DNA of 64,000 nt from Puccinia triticina. Lineage: Eukaryota; Basidiomycota; Pucciniomycetes; Pucciniales; Pucciniaceae. The stretch lies in assembly GCF_026914185.1 (NCBI RefSeq), contig NC_070564.1:2170001-2234000 (forward strand), read 5' to 3'. A program made the translations under genes and the position numbers. Below are positions 43,090 to 54,746 of the stretch, piece by piece (position 1 is the stretch's first letter; each line of letters starts with the position of its first letter). The notes beneath the pieces are model-generated. The model saw only the letters and a list, made by a program, of their open reading frames with translations. It was not told where the DNA came from and did not search any database.

Positions 43090-44649
43090 ATGCAAACAAA
43101 AAGGCTGTGGGTTGGAGTGACGCTCCTGATAGGTGTCGACTGGCAATACAAAATCCGACCAATAATGGCGCCAGCTGTTGTGAATGAGAAGATAACACTA
43201 ACAGACAGTCTAGGCCATGAACCGTATAAGATCCCACAGACGGGACATAGTCTTACGGGTGCCTACTTGATGGATCCTCAGACTCTCAAAGACCCCATCA
43301 AAACATCATCTAGAGAATCTTACTCGTCTGATAGATACAATGTTAAGAGTCAGTGAAATCCCATTTTTACTTCAACTGATATGTATGAGGCTTTCTCCAA
43401 AATTGATGATGTCTGTTTTCTTTTCAAAATGAAAACACGTCTGTCAATCAAAATATTGCACTAAACTGAGGATAGCTTTGGAAAAATGTAAGCACAAAAG
43501 TGTCACGTTTTCAAATATATCACTCGTATATTTTTCTTCACTCATAGGATAAAAAATCATTAAAAAAACTGGGTATATAGTTGGGCTGGTCAGACCGACA
43601 CACGTAGAAAAACATTTTTTGAACGAGTCGTCAAAAAATGAGGTGCTGCGGGCATTCATCAAGGACGCTCAAGATCATAGAAAACGACTCCTGGAATACA
43701 GTGACACAGAAAACCCAGATGCGATAAGAACCTTTTTAATGGAAAATGAGCTTGACTTAATGAAAAAAGCTTTTCATTTTCTCCTAAATAGAACAGTGCC
43801 CTCTTCCGTCAAGGATGATATCTTAAGTTGGATCCAAGCATTTGCCTACGTCATGAAGACCGGCATTTCAAAACCTAGGAATTATAAGTTAGAAGCAGCG
43901 GTACATCATGGTCTGATAAGTCTACAATCGAAGTATGCCACATTGGCTCTGCCTCGTTCAATGTCAACGAAAGACGCAGTCGTTCCTCGATATATTAACG
44001 CGTTATTGAAAATATTATGTGATCGTTGGCACAAGAGTCCATCAGCGGAGTTACCTTTGATTCCTTGGATATCTGGTAAATCTCAATGTTTTTTGTTTTG
44101 TTTTGCTCTTTTTACCCAACTGCTCAACCCACATGGAAACTGTTACACTGTTTTCGAATTTTTATGATCTTGATGAAACAGAAATACTCAATCCTCGCGA
44201 AGGGCGTAGTGAAGACATGAGTAAGACAGACATCCAATTTGTTTCTGTAGGACTCAGCGACAGCATAAACTGATGGGCTGATGTTGGTTTTTTTGCATGG
44301 CATAGTAACTTTTGAAAGTTTCAAAAACTTGATCAGATATGACTCTAGATTTGCAAATTTACTAGAATTGTTTACTAGTGAAGGCAATTCCCAGAAAAAG
44401 TTTCGCGGACTTCAAGAGTTAAGGTCAATCATCAGCAATAATAGTGAAGCATCGGCGGAAACAAGAACGACTGCCGTTGTACTTTTGCATCACGTCAGTC
44501 AAGGAGAAGGAGGAAATATCCCAATTGAAGTCAGTAACCAAGCCAAATATATGATCAGAGAGATTTACTTTGAAAACAGGAACGGCCGTAGGGTTTTGTT
44601 TAATCAACTCTATGAGCTTATGGGAAGAATTGTCACAAATTATCCCTGA
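43090..44649 (+). CDS. predicted secreted protein, unknown function
   Basis: Proposed exons 43090-43348, 43608-44075, 44182-44220 and 44306-44649 keep phase throughout and give 369 residues. The start MQTKRLWVGVTLLIGV looks like a signal peptide. The body is Lys/Glu-rich and helical, with blocks such as MKKAFHFLLNRTVPSSVKDD, ILSWIQAFAYVMKTG, LEAAVHHGLISLQSKYATLAL and RFANLLELFTSEGNSQKKFR. It has no Cys-rich pattern, transmembrane segment or known motif. Exons 2-4 are well supported by the open frame and splice signals; exon 1 and its GTCAGT donor are provisional. A rust-type lineage would make a secreted effector or haustorial protein a reasonable idea, but that is inference only. Confidence 0.6.
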
Positions 44650-45872
44650 TAGCACATTTTTGATTTGTAAAAAAGACAGTAGCTTCTTGATGATGGTTAG
44701 AATAAATACATATTAGAATTTCAACACCCACAGGAAGTAAAAATGAGGGGTATTGTCTGTTGGAAATGTTTTCTGGTTTGTATGTAGTCCTCTATATTCT
44801 TTCAGTATTTTGAACATGCCAAATTTGTTGCAGCAAGTATATTTTTGGTATGGGAAAGAACTATTATATGAAAATATGTATATTGATTTCTTTGAAAGGT
44901 CTGTGGTCAACCATGAATTCTTTTGGCACATTCACAAGTTACATGAATAGCGTTCCTGATGGAGAGAAATATGGAGGCAGTGAGAGGGCTACCCAAGTGG
45001 GGGTTGGGGGCACTTCTTCCACTCTGAAACTTCCCTTTATTCATCATTAGGAGTTTAATTCATCTTAGTGGTAAATCAAAATACATGGAGTGCAATCATT
45101 CTGATCAAGGGAAAGCTTATAAACTAGGAAAGGAATATATAAATCTGGAATCAAATAGTAAAATTACAAGCAGATCCCAATGATTTTTTTTAAAATTCAT
45201 AGATACAAATTTCATATGCAAGCACCACAATTATTTGAATTTGTTATTTGTAGAAGTTTGATTGGGGATTTCTCTTCAGAATTTGTCAAATACCATGTTT
45301 TTATTTAGACCAGTAGTAAAAACTAGACCACATAAAAACAGTTTTACTTTACACCTGGAGGAAAACTCATTGCCCATGTAGGGTTGTTGGTGCCCTGAGG
45401 TGAGGCGCACCAAAGTGCGTGCACCCAAGAATTCAAAGAGTTTTAAGCTGACATTTTCAACAAAAGGGGTACCTGGCCGTTCTACTGGTCACCAGCTCAG
45501 AGCTGGTTATTGTGTTTAGTGGGGCAGCCTGTGCCGTGCACAGAAGGGGGCTTGACATCAAGCACACGGTTGCTCAGCTCCCGCTCTTCAGTGCAGAGGC
45601 TGGAGCCTCAGTTGAGAATTTACACAGTCATTCCCATCCACTTTAACCACAAGATCAAAGCCTTAAATCATGCTTTAATAAACTCAACTTTGTGGCAAAG
45701 TTGAATTTCAAATTTACAATTGCTGCAAATTGAGTTTATGAAGTTGAAATTGAAGCATTTATGAGTGTATGCAGTTCAAATTTGAACACCAGAACTACAC
45801 CAAACTACTGATAGTTGGCCCACCATTCATTGCTTGAAGGCTTATGGCCATGGCCAAAGCATCAATCTTATA
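44650..45872. other. intergenic
   Basis: AT-rich, no gene recognised. 45360-45620 is less AT-rich and may be an old repeat. Confidence 0.4.
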
Positions 45873-46054
45873 CAGTCAAACCCTTGAAACCGCATACCCC
45901 TTGGTGGACAGAATTTGCTATGTGGTTTGGCAGGTTACATGTGTGGTTACAAGGGTTAGCTACAGGCCAAAATTAAATTTTGGTGGACCCAAATCAGTAT
46001 GTGGTTTGGGAGGTTATGCCCTTATACAAGTATGTGGTTTCACAGGTTTGACTG
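45873..46054. mobile_element. 182-bp miniature inverted-repeat element (Tc1/mariner-pogo type)
   Basis: TA (45871-45872 and 46055-46056) flanks ends CAGTCAAACCCTTGAAACC and, reversed, CAGTCAAACCTGTGAAACC, matching at about 21 of 25 bases. Inside, TATGTGGTTT recurs several times. A TA target and CAG start are characteristic of Tc1/mariner and pogo-derived miniature elements. Confidence 0.8.
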
Positions 46055-46056
46055 TA

Positions 46057-46675
46057 GATTGATGTGATTGGCGGGAGGTATCAAATGTGAAAAATCTAAA
46101 AGCTTCAACCTCATTTTCTCATAAACTACTGCATCATACTTTATCCAAGTACTTTCAGAAGGAGGATTTTAGCTTCAATTTGGTGTGTTCTTGTCAAAAC
46201 ATTCATCTGAAATTTTGTATCAGCTCAAGAGAAAATGATGCTTTGAGTTTTTGGATCTTTCATATCAGATTTGGGAATTTGTTTGTGGAGAGCGTTTCTG
46301 GTGAACTGTAGATGCTCCATTGATTCTTTTTGCATCCATCTATGAAGCATACTTTGTACATGGTTGCACAACAACAGGTTACATGGACCATTGCTCCGGA
46401 ATATTATATGTTAGACCACTTTGAGAGGTATGATAATATTTTGGCTTGTATATGACAATATATTACATATGATTCCAATGTGACCCACAACTAATTGAAT
46501 GGCAGATCATCAATAACTCCTCCCTAAACACCTGATAAGATGGGTGACAAGCAACAAGTAACCTCCCACAAAAACATTTCAATTCAGAGTATGCATGCAC
46601 GTGAAATTGGATACAAAAGTAGTATTAGAATCTATGATGGAGAGGCTATACACACCCGCATGCTGTCGGCACTGT
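46057..46675. other. intergenic, 3' of RPC1
   Basis: No gene recognised. Contains the downstream flank of the minus-strand RPC1 gene. Confidence 0.4.
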
Positions 46676-49600
46676 TCAATAAAAGAGGACTTTGCGCCTG
46701 GGAGGTAGTTTAGGTACTTCGGAAACCAGACAAGCCCTGGATTGAGAGAAAGAAAATAGTTTAGATTGATGATATGATGAACGTTTGTTTGGGCACATGT
46801 ACCGTGAGAAGTACTTACGCTGATGTACCGATGTCATTTGCAGGGTTGCCCATGATAATACACTCCGACACGCCTTCGATTGCGTCTCTTTTACTATACA
46901 GCGCTGCGTCGAAAAGATGGTCTGTTGTTTTCTCGAACGAAGCCAACATAAGAACCTGAAGGAAGCCCGGCAGGTGTGGTTAGTCAACGTATCTTCAAAT
47001 TTTAACTGAACAAGTAGCTCACTGAATCTTTCATCTTGGCAATCCCAAATCGAGTGATTCCGAGCACTTCTCCCTTGTAGCACATGATGTCTCCTAATAA
47101 CATCATGTGTCGGGGGTCGACCTTCAATCCATGAGAGTCCATCGTGTACGAGATTTCTTTGATGATACAATTTCGAGCCGCCTCGATACCTAGCACACTT
47201 TGGGCTTCCATGATATGATTGGGCATAGTATGTGTACCGACTACGCCTGAAAGTTTACCATGCAAATGTCAATATTGAAAACCATCATGATCATCCACAA
47301 AACTCCCTACCATCTGTCGTCATCACGTCAAGCAAACCGTATCCTTCGACAAGAAGTTCGTACTCATTCTTGCTATTTTTGTTGATAACTGTCCGGCCAG
47401 CTTTGGGAAGACCCTGTGTACCAAACAAATATAGTCAGCTACCAAGATGTTTGTTTGCCTCCCACGAGTGGTTATAACTCACTTTGATAACCACGCCTGG
47501 AAGAACTCGACGAAGGAACATCAACTTCTGGTAAAACGGTAGGACTTTCTCTCCGTCTGCTAAACCGGTGTCTACATAAACCCGGATACGATTCTTGCGG
47601 GGAATTACTTGTATTTGCTGTGGAGCCAGACCTGGTCAATTTGGGCTTTTTGGGAAAATTGAACGATGTATTGGCCAAACGTACGTCAGCCGTGATTTTC
47701 AACTTGGGTGCGTTGATGATCGACCATTTGATTGAATCTAGCGTGATTTCCAGCTAAAGGAGGATTTTCATGAGTTTTATGCCCGAAAAATCTTCCACAT
47801 GAGCATAGGTAGTTTACCTGCAAGCGTTGAACGGTTTCCATGTCGATATGAATACCAAGGTACATTGAATCGTTGGAATACATTTCTTCGATGACAGATG
47901 TGACCTGGAGACGGGAAGATTTCAGCTGAGAATCTTCGAGACAATCCATGTACTGGTCATGTACATCACCCAAGTAGGTTTTCTCCAGCCGAGCCTTGAC
48001 GATTCTGGCCGACCTTTCGTTCTGATTAGCCACTAGCGGTGCGTTGATGATAGGCCCATTGATCAGTTTGGAGGCGTTGATAATTTCTTTGATTCGAGGT
48101 ACACCAAGCGTGATGTTCATCGAGGCTACACCAGCAAAATGGAAAGTCTTCAAAGTCATTTGGGTTCCAGGTTCACCAATCGATTGAGCACCAACAGCAC
48201 CGACGGCAGTACCTATATAATGTCAAGTTACGATGGAAAATGTCATTTGACTGCTAGATCAGTAAGAAGAATCTGATGGTATGGATCATACCTGGCTCGA
48301 CTTTGGCTTTGACGTATTTTTTCCAACAATGATTCAAGAATGTCTCAATTTGCTTCAGGGTGACTTGCGTCTTGTTGATAACGATTTTCTTATTGGCCTC
48401 TAACGTAGCAACAAATCAGAAAGGAATTCTGGGAAGCCAAGGAAGACCGGAGGCTCGACTTACCGCTCACGCCGGCAGACAGGTCCGTGTATTCGTCCCA
48501 ATCTCCTTCCAACTCCAAGGCGGGATACATACCATAGCTCTGCCTGTAATTTGCAGCGGGCTTGGCAACCCGTTCAACCATGAAATCCAAGACCGAGTCT
48601 CTGAAGCGTTGCGTGCAAGCGGTAGCAAAACGAGGTTGCGCTAGACCATCGGTGACCAATTTGATAATTTCGTAAGGATGCAGCCCTCTGCCATCAAGAT
48701 GAGAGACTGTAGCCTGCACCACAAGATAATGCCATAGTATGATATATGGATGATTGAGTAGCGTAAATTTTGTCAAGATGCTTTACTTGATGTCAACTCA
48801 CTTTTGTGTGCCTCCAAGTGCGGGCAAATTCGACCGGCTCTCCGTCTCCTTCCAAGTAAGTAGGGTCCAAGCCATCATCTCCATATGTAAATTGGACAAC
48901 CCCACCAACAGAGTTTCTAACAGAGTCGTCGTATCGAGTGGCTAGATCTTCTAAAGCTTTCATCAATCTCCTTTGCATGTAACCTGTCTCAGCTGTTTTG
49001 ACTGCGGTATCAACGAGACCTTCTCTTCCGGAAATGGCGTGGAAGAGAAACTCGGTGGCGCGGAGGCCAGAATGGAAACTATTTCTGACGAAACCTTTGG
49101 CCGGCGGCTCTTTGGCTTTCTTGTGGAAATGCGGAAGGGACCGGTCTTGAAAACCATCTGGAATACGATTGCCACTGATAATCTGCTGCCCGACACAAGC
49201 TACCATCTGTGCCACATTAATCTTAGAACCTGTGTTTCGTAGGAAATGTTAATTGAGCTGATTGACCAAGTTTCATGTAACGAGGCTCGCACCTTTAGAT
49301 CCGCAGGTCGCCATGATTAAAGGTGCGTTGTGCCTTGTGAGTTCCGCCATACAAATTTCTCCCAGACTATCTCTGACCTTTGAAAGGACTCCGGAAATCA
49401 TAGCCTCAAGTGTTTGATCCAAGTCGCGCCCTGGGAGAGTTTCTAGTTTTCCAGCTTTCGATTGTTGAATAAGCTCGTCTGTCTCTTTGTAGGCTTTAGC
49501 AACAAGTGCATTTTTTTGCGTAGATAGTCTTTCACCGGGGGTGACATCGCCGACACCAATCGAAAAGCCCATATTCGCTGTTTGAACGAAGCGTCGTGAG

Positions 49601-52410
49601 TGTGCGCCACGAGCAAATGATTAAGCTAGCAGACCAGATAAAAATGAAACAAACGAACCTAGCCATCTAGCACTGACTTTGGCAAGTCTATTCATGGCTT
49701 TGACAGCTTCATCAGGACCAAAGTCGCAGTTAATTACTGCGAAGATCGAATCTTTTTTTCCACCACCGACGATGGCCTTATCGACTACTCCACACATGAT
49801 TTCTGAATTTTGAATGACGAGCCAGCCGTCATTAGGCGACATGTCCGGTAAGTATTCGGGTGCAGCTTTTTGATGTGTGGCACATTTGGCCTCGACATTG
49901 ACTTTGACGGGTGAATCTTTGTTCGGTCTCATAAGAACGTTGAAGACTTGCTTCCCAGTCCACAGCCGAACGGGTTTCCAGATCACTGGGGGTGGAAGAT
50001 CTATATGCAAGGTAGCATCAGACAGATATTGAAGGATTTGACTGAATTGCTGTCGGTCATAAAAGTTATCTTTTCGAGATAGTAGAAAAGAAGCTGTAAT
50101 GAAATCTTGGGTAGCAGCGATGATCGGTTCGCCATTTCGAGGGGTAACAAGGTTATATTTGATATTCATCAGTTCCGTAGCTTCAGTTCGTGCTTCTTCA
50201 GTCTGCGGTACATCTTACGGTCGCGCAAATAGGATAACAGTCAGCCGTAATCTCATCGCACCACATGAGCCAGGTAAATATATTTACGCAAATTCATTTC
50301 ATCTCCGTCAAAATCGGCATTGTAAGGCGTACAAACACACTCGTTAAATCGAAAGGTTCGCCATGGTCGTATCTTGGCCCTATGAGACATGATTGAAAGT
50401 TTGTGCAGACTCGGCTGCCGATTGAAAAGTACGACACTAATGTATAATTTTCAGTCGGAAGCAACGACTATACAAAAGAAGCAAGTAGACTCACTCTCCG
50501 TCGTGCAAATGTCTTTCCACTGTGTCCCCTAATCGCAGAGTGTTCGCGACATGATTCCGGTTCCCGAATTTCAACGATCTTTTGAAAGGAGCTGCGGTTC
50601 CGCTGGCGTTTGATGTATTACCTGCCACGAGGTAATTGGCACCCGGATGAATATCAGGGCCATTCCGGATGCATTGTCGTAATCGATCAATGTTGTGAGC
50701 AGTAACTCTTTCTGGATACGTCAGAATTTTTGCCACCCGGTCAGGAACCGCAACCTACATACTGAAGTCAATTCGCTTTAAACCTGGCCTGAATTGGAAA
50801 TCATGATGACCTTACCTCCGTAATGCTAAGGTTTGGATCTGGACTGATGACCGTTCGACCAGAAAAGTCGACACGTTTTCCAGATAGATTGCCACGAAAT
50901 CGACCAGTTTTTCCTTTGAGTCTTTGGCAGAAACCTTTGATGGGTTTGACTCCCTGAGCAAATGTAAAGAGGGCCATTAGGATGTAAACCATTGTGCAAA
51001 AAAGGGGTGACCAACAGAAGCTTCCACCAACCATTTGTGAAGGGACTCCGGGAAGCTCAGCGTTGATGTACATGGCAACAGAGAGCTGCATGAATTCCCA
51101 TTGCTCCTAGAGATGCCAAAAAGACGTCAGAGTAGTAGAGGAAGTGGGATAAAGACATAATCCCACCATGATATTTTGAGTTGGTACTCCTTTGACCAGC
51201 CCAGTTTTGATGAGAGTATTTGTGAAGATGATTTCGGTCAACTTGACTGTCAAATCATCCTCATTTCTAAGCGGAGATTAGTTTCACAACAGTCATTGGG
51301 TGGATACTAACGCAGATTTCCAGAATTGTATAGATGAAAACATACGTGGCGGCCTCTTGCGCAACACTAGGTCGAATACAGACCGGTGGGACATGGATGT
51401 ACTGCCAAATGTATTCTTCAGGCCGTCCAACTTCAGGATCCAAACCAAGAAGCTCACAATCCTATGGGAACAAAGGTTTTGAAATGAGCTCCACAGTCGA
51501 GGCTAGGCTAACTGAGATTGTGTGCTAACTGAAGGGGTTATTCTTCGAAAAAGATTTAGGACCCGGAGCGGGTTCATGTCTTCCTGAGCCTTGTGAAGGT
51601 GCGGTCCCAATTCTTTAGTTTCTTTGACAGCGGTGATGAAGGTATCTCTGAATGCCGCCAATTCGTCTGCTTTCTTCTTTGCCCTGAATTTCTCGTGGAT
51701 GATTCGCAAAGCACCGACTTTCTTGACTGTACCATTGGTAGCACCGCAATAAGGACAAGTAATAATCTTACGACAGGCGGTGTTGACTTGCTTGGCTAGA
51801 TGCTGCCGCTGTAGATTCTCGAGATTAGGACGTCGGAACTTGATGAGATATAGCCGACGATCTTCTTCTGATAAGAGCACCCTAGCACACGTCTGTGAAT
51901 CATTCCAAAACAATTGACGCGCCATAAATCTAGAGAAACTGAGGGAAGGTGATATATTCCACATACCTTACAAATGTCTTGCAGCATCTGGATTACCGCC
52001 CGAAAATATCCGATATGAAATACCGGGAGGATGAGTTTGATATAGGAGTAATGGCCGACGCAGTCTGCCATTTTAGCATTACAAGTTCCGCATATCCCGG
52101 ATTTGTCGGATGTCCCCAGCCTACTATCCAAGACACCGCCCTTGGCGGGTTTTTTGACGAGGGGTTCAATTGCACCAGGGACATTGATTCCGTTGTTCTC
52201 GGATCCAACCATGCTATAAAGATCGCGTTGAGTGGATTCATATTCGGATATTGCTACGATTTCTTGAGAAGATAAAACGGAGAATTGGATATGTTTTCTA
52301 GAACGACCCGAGAATGGTCAGTTGATACATTCCGGAGAATTTGGTATTATGAATAGCTGGTCCTGTACTCACATCTTCTGGGGCGCTTCCTGCAACACGA
52401 TCTGCTTCAT
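46676..52410 (-). CDS. RPC1: RNA polymerase III largest subunit
   Basis: Twenty-one exons (minus strand): 52410-52373, 52297-51967, 51892-51530, 51461-51346, 51266-51167, 51106-51032, 50953-50816, 50754-50495, 50436-50288, 50213-49659, 49577-49293, 49229-48802, 48713-48464, 48399-48292, 48212-47818, 47753-47685, 47617-47483, 47413-47311, 47246-47023, 46955-46819, 46736-46676. All are GT-AG and in phase, giving 1439 residues, close to the 1460 of yeast Rpc160. Motifs: N-terminal zinc site with [39 protein letters not shown], the catalytic magnesium loop NADFDGD (about 513-519), [12 protein letters not shown], and bridge-helix/trigger-loop [21 protein letters not shown] (about 1070). The residues DSRLGTS and SVLSSQEI at the start favour polymerase III over I and II. 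It makes tRNA, 5S rRNA and U6 in the nucleus. It appears intact. Confidence 0.96.
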
Positions 52411-54029
52411 CGTCTTCTGGCTCGGTGGTAATCGGCTGGGATGGGTGATTCGCTTTGTCCTACAGTACAGTCAGTCTTTCGGTGGCGCGCTCGGCGGCAA
52501 TGGCCGACCAGAAATTCGGATTCTGCATATTCATCCCAGCTTACCACTCGAACGGAGGGTCCGGGGGACCTCGCGCGGAGCGCTCCCCGAAGGAGGGCCT
52601 TACTTCAAGCGACTCGAGGAGGTACGGGGGACCCGCGCGGAGCGCTCTCCGTAGCGGCTTCGCCCAGGGGACTTGAAATTAGAAGTTAGGAAACCACTGC
52701 ATCTCCCAAACCGTGTTTGGGTATGCCCCGTTCGAGGTCATTGCCATTGACGTCAAGCTGGTTACCGATTAGCATGTCCTTTCGAATTCAATCCGTTTGC
52801 GAATAAGCCCACCGCAAGAAGACTTGACTACAGCTGCAATGATCTACCTCCTGAGCCGTATAAGTCGGCTTGCAAGACTGGAGGCCTCCCAGATCTCAAT
52901 TTACAACCCCAAATTCTTATTTTTTGACAAAAAGGAAAATGTTGTCCTAACCCTACAGATCACTAACTTCATGTGCACTGGTTGAGTTTTTGATAGCTGT
53001 CTAAATTTAGGATTTAGAGGGGCATCTAGAGCTCTCTAAACAACGACGGGAAGTCATCCACTCATATGATATATTTAAATTGTTAAATTGGACGGCATGG
53101 AGACATACCAACGACGATGCTAAGTTAGGCTGACTACAAAGATTTGAACGCACTCAATAAATGGCGAAACCTGCATACTGACACTTTACCTCTATGTTTG
53201 GATCCAGAAACCATGAATGCTGACGTCCCTTTGTCATTGGATACATGTTCAGTTTGGTTCTGCTCGGCTCAAAGGACTCCACAAAATTTGCTCCTACCCG
53301 TTGACTGGTTTCTGCACTGACCAATGCCGACGGTCTCCCTCGCCTCGAGTCCGACCGGTCGGCGGTACCATGCGCCAGCGGTAGATATTCATCTGCTCCG
53401 TTTCTTCATTTGTCCCGCTTTCCCACCCTAAGGAAGGACTAGGGGCCACCTCGATTTCGTGCAATGTTCAGCGAAATAAGTTTTATCGATCTTGCCATAT
53501 GTGTACGTTGTGAAATGTACTCATTAGAGGGAAAGGAGCGTACCTAAAAGCGCGTCCGTAAAAGCAGCGCGACGCGTTGTGCATCGCAACAAGCAAGAAA
53601 GCAGCCTCCATGAATGCACTCGTGGGTCATAAAGCTTGAGAATGCATCGCTGCCTCAGGAAAAAGCGATTTGGTAGAATGCAGCCGGAATCTATCGTCAC
53701 TATCAACTATTCTCATCATGTGTAAAGCCCGAGCATGTACTCAACCTCAGCACTACTGACCATCCCCGATAGCATCGTTCAAGGTAAAAACGACAAAGAA
53801 AAATACACAAATGTTCGGGAAAAGTCATGACCATGACCGCAGTCTTGAAAGCATGATGTTTCTCTGTGAGCCCTTTGTTTTTTCTTTACTACTTAACCTG
53901 CCACCCGGTCCGCCATCAAGTGGTCCATCACCACACTTCCACTTCACATCTCTCCCACCCTTCACCGACAAATCTTACAGCCCCGAAAGGAGATCAGAAT
54001 CACCCTCCCAAATAAAGTCACTTCACACG
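52411..54029. other. RPC1 upstream region and spacer, with GC-rich duplicated block
   Basis: At about 52550-52665 a GC-rich block occurs twice in tandem (GGGGGACCTCGCGCGGAGCGCT and GGGGGACCCGCGCGGAGCGCT cores, about 70 bases apart), probably a repeat fragment. The remainder holds no recognised gene. Promoter sequences for RPC1 (-) and for the gene at 54030 (+) should lie here. Confidence 0.45.
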
Positions 54030-54746
54030 ATGAACTCATCTTCAGAAAATTCTCCTTCCAGGCGAAGAGGATCCACCGGCTCACTTCCAGCTTTAGGTCG
54101 GAGAGTCAGTGATGGATCCGCCAAGACAGTAAGATGGCTCGGTAAGCAAATCAAAAGCTTCAAGAAAGACGATGATTCCGACTCCGACGAGCTGTGGGGA
54201 ACATCGATTGAGAGACCTTTTGACCTGGAAGATCCTAACTGTCCAATTGAGAGAGTTCCTAGCGGATACGTCCCGCTGCACGAACTAGCTAATCGAGCCC
54301 GCCCTCAGGCGGTGGAGAGACACTGGCACAAGACCTCCTCATTTTCGCATGGAGCGAAGAGAGTTACTCGGAAACCGACCAAACTTGACCTCAAAGGAGT
54401 CTGCCAACCCTCGAATGGTGATGGTCAGGGGACTAGTGAACAACGAGCCCAGCCCTCGGGCAAAAAATCGAAGGCCCCCTTGGACGACCTACCTCCGAGA
54501 CCACAAAGCCGGGTCGACCAGTTGAAATCCACGGCTAGAGGAGATGTGGTTTCTCCCGCCCCGAAGCCTCGATCCCCCCGACCATCCTTTTTCGGCTCCA
54601 AGAAGAAAGAACTTTTCCGGGATAACACCCCTGGAAGCTCTGCTACTTGGTCTGGACCCCGAATCAGCACGCCGCGCCGCCGTCCCGATGTTTCTCGCTG
54701 GAACGAGATCTACGAAGCTCCGAAGGAAGATACCGCAAAGGAATAA
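54030..54746 (+). CDS. hypothetical disordered protein
   Basis: Open frame of 238 residues without introns; the frame is open back to an ATG at 53811 (311 residues), but the extra N-terminus looks like untranslated sequence. The protein is rich in Ser, Pro, Arg and Lys, with SPSRRRGSTGS and KSFKKDDDSDSDELWG stretches and C-terminal SPRPSFFGSKKK and STPRRRPDVSRWNEIYE. A more ordered part (ERPFDLEDPNCPIERVPSGYVPLHELANRARPQ) lies near residues 60-95. I do not recognise a family. Multiple SP/TP and RRxS-like sites suggest phosphorylation. It stands alone between intergenic stretches. Confidence 0.6.
   Translation: MNSSSENSPSRRRGSTGSLPALGRRVSDGSAKTVRWLGKQIKSFKKDDDSDSDELWGTSIERPFDLEDPNCPIERVPSGYVPLHELANRARPQAVERHWHKTSSFSHGAKRVTRKPTKLDLKGVCQPSNGDGQGTSEQRAQPSGKKSKAPLDDLPPRPQSRVDQLKSTARGDVVSPAPKPRSPRPSFFGSKKKELFRDNTPGSSATWSGPRISTPRRRPDVSRWNEIYEAPKEDTAKE

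Noticed and set aside
52322..52689. Overlapping frames of 73-110 codons near the RPC1 start
   Set aside because: GC-rich tandem block and antisense of RPC1 exon 1; no recognisable protein.
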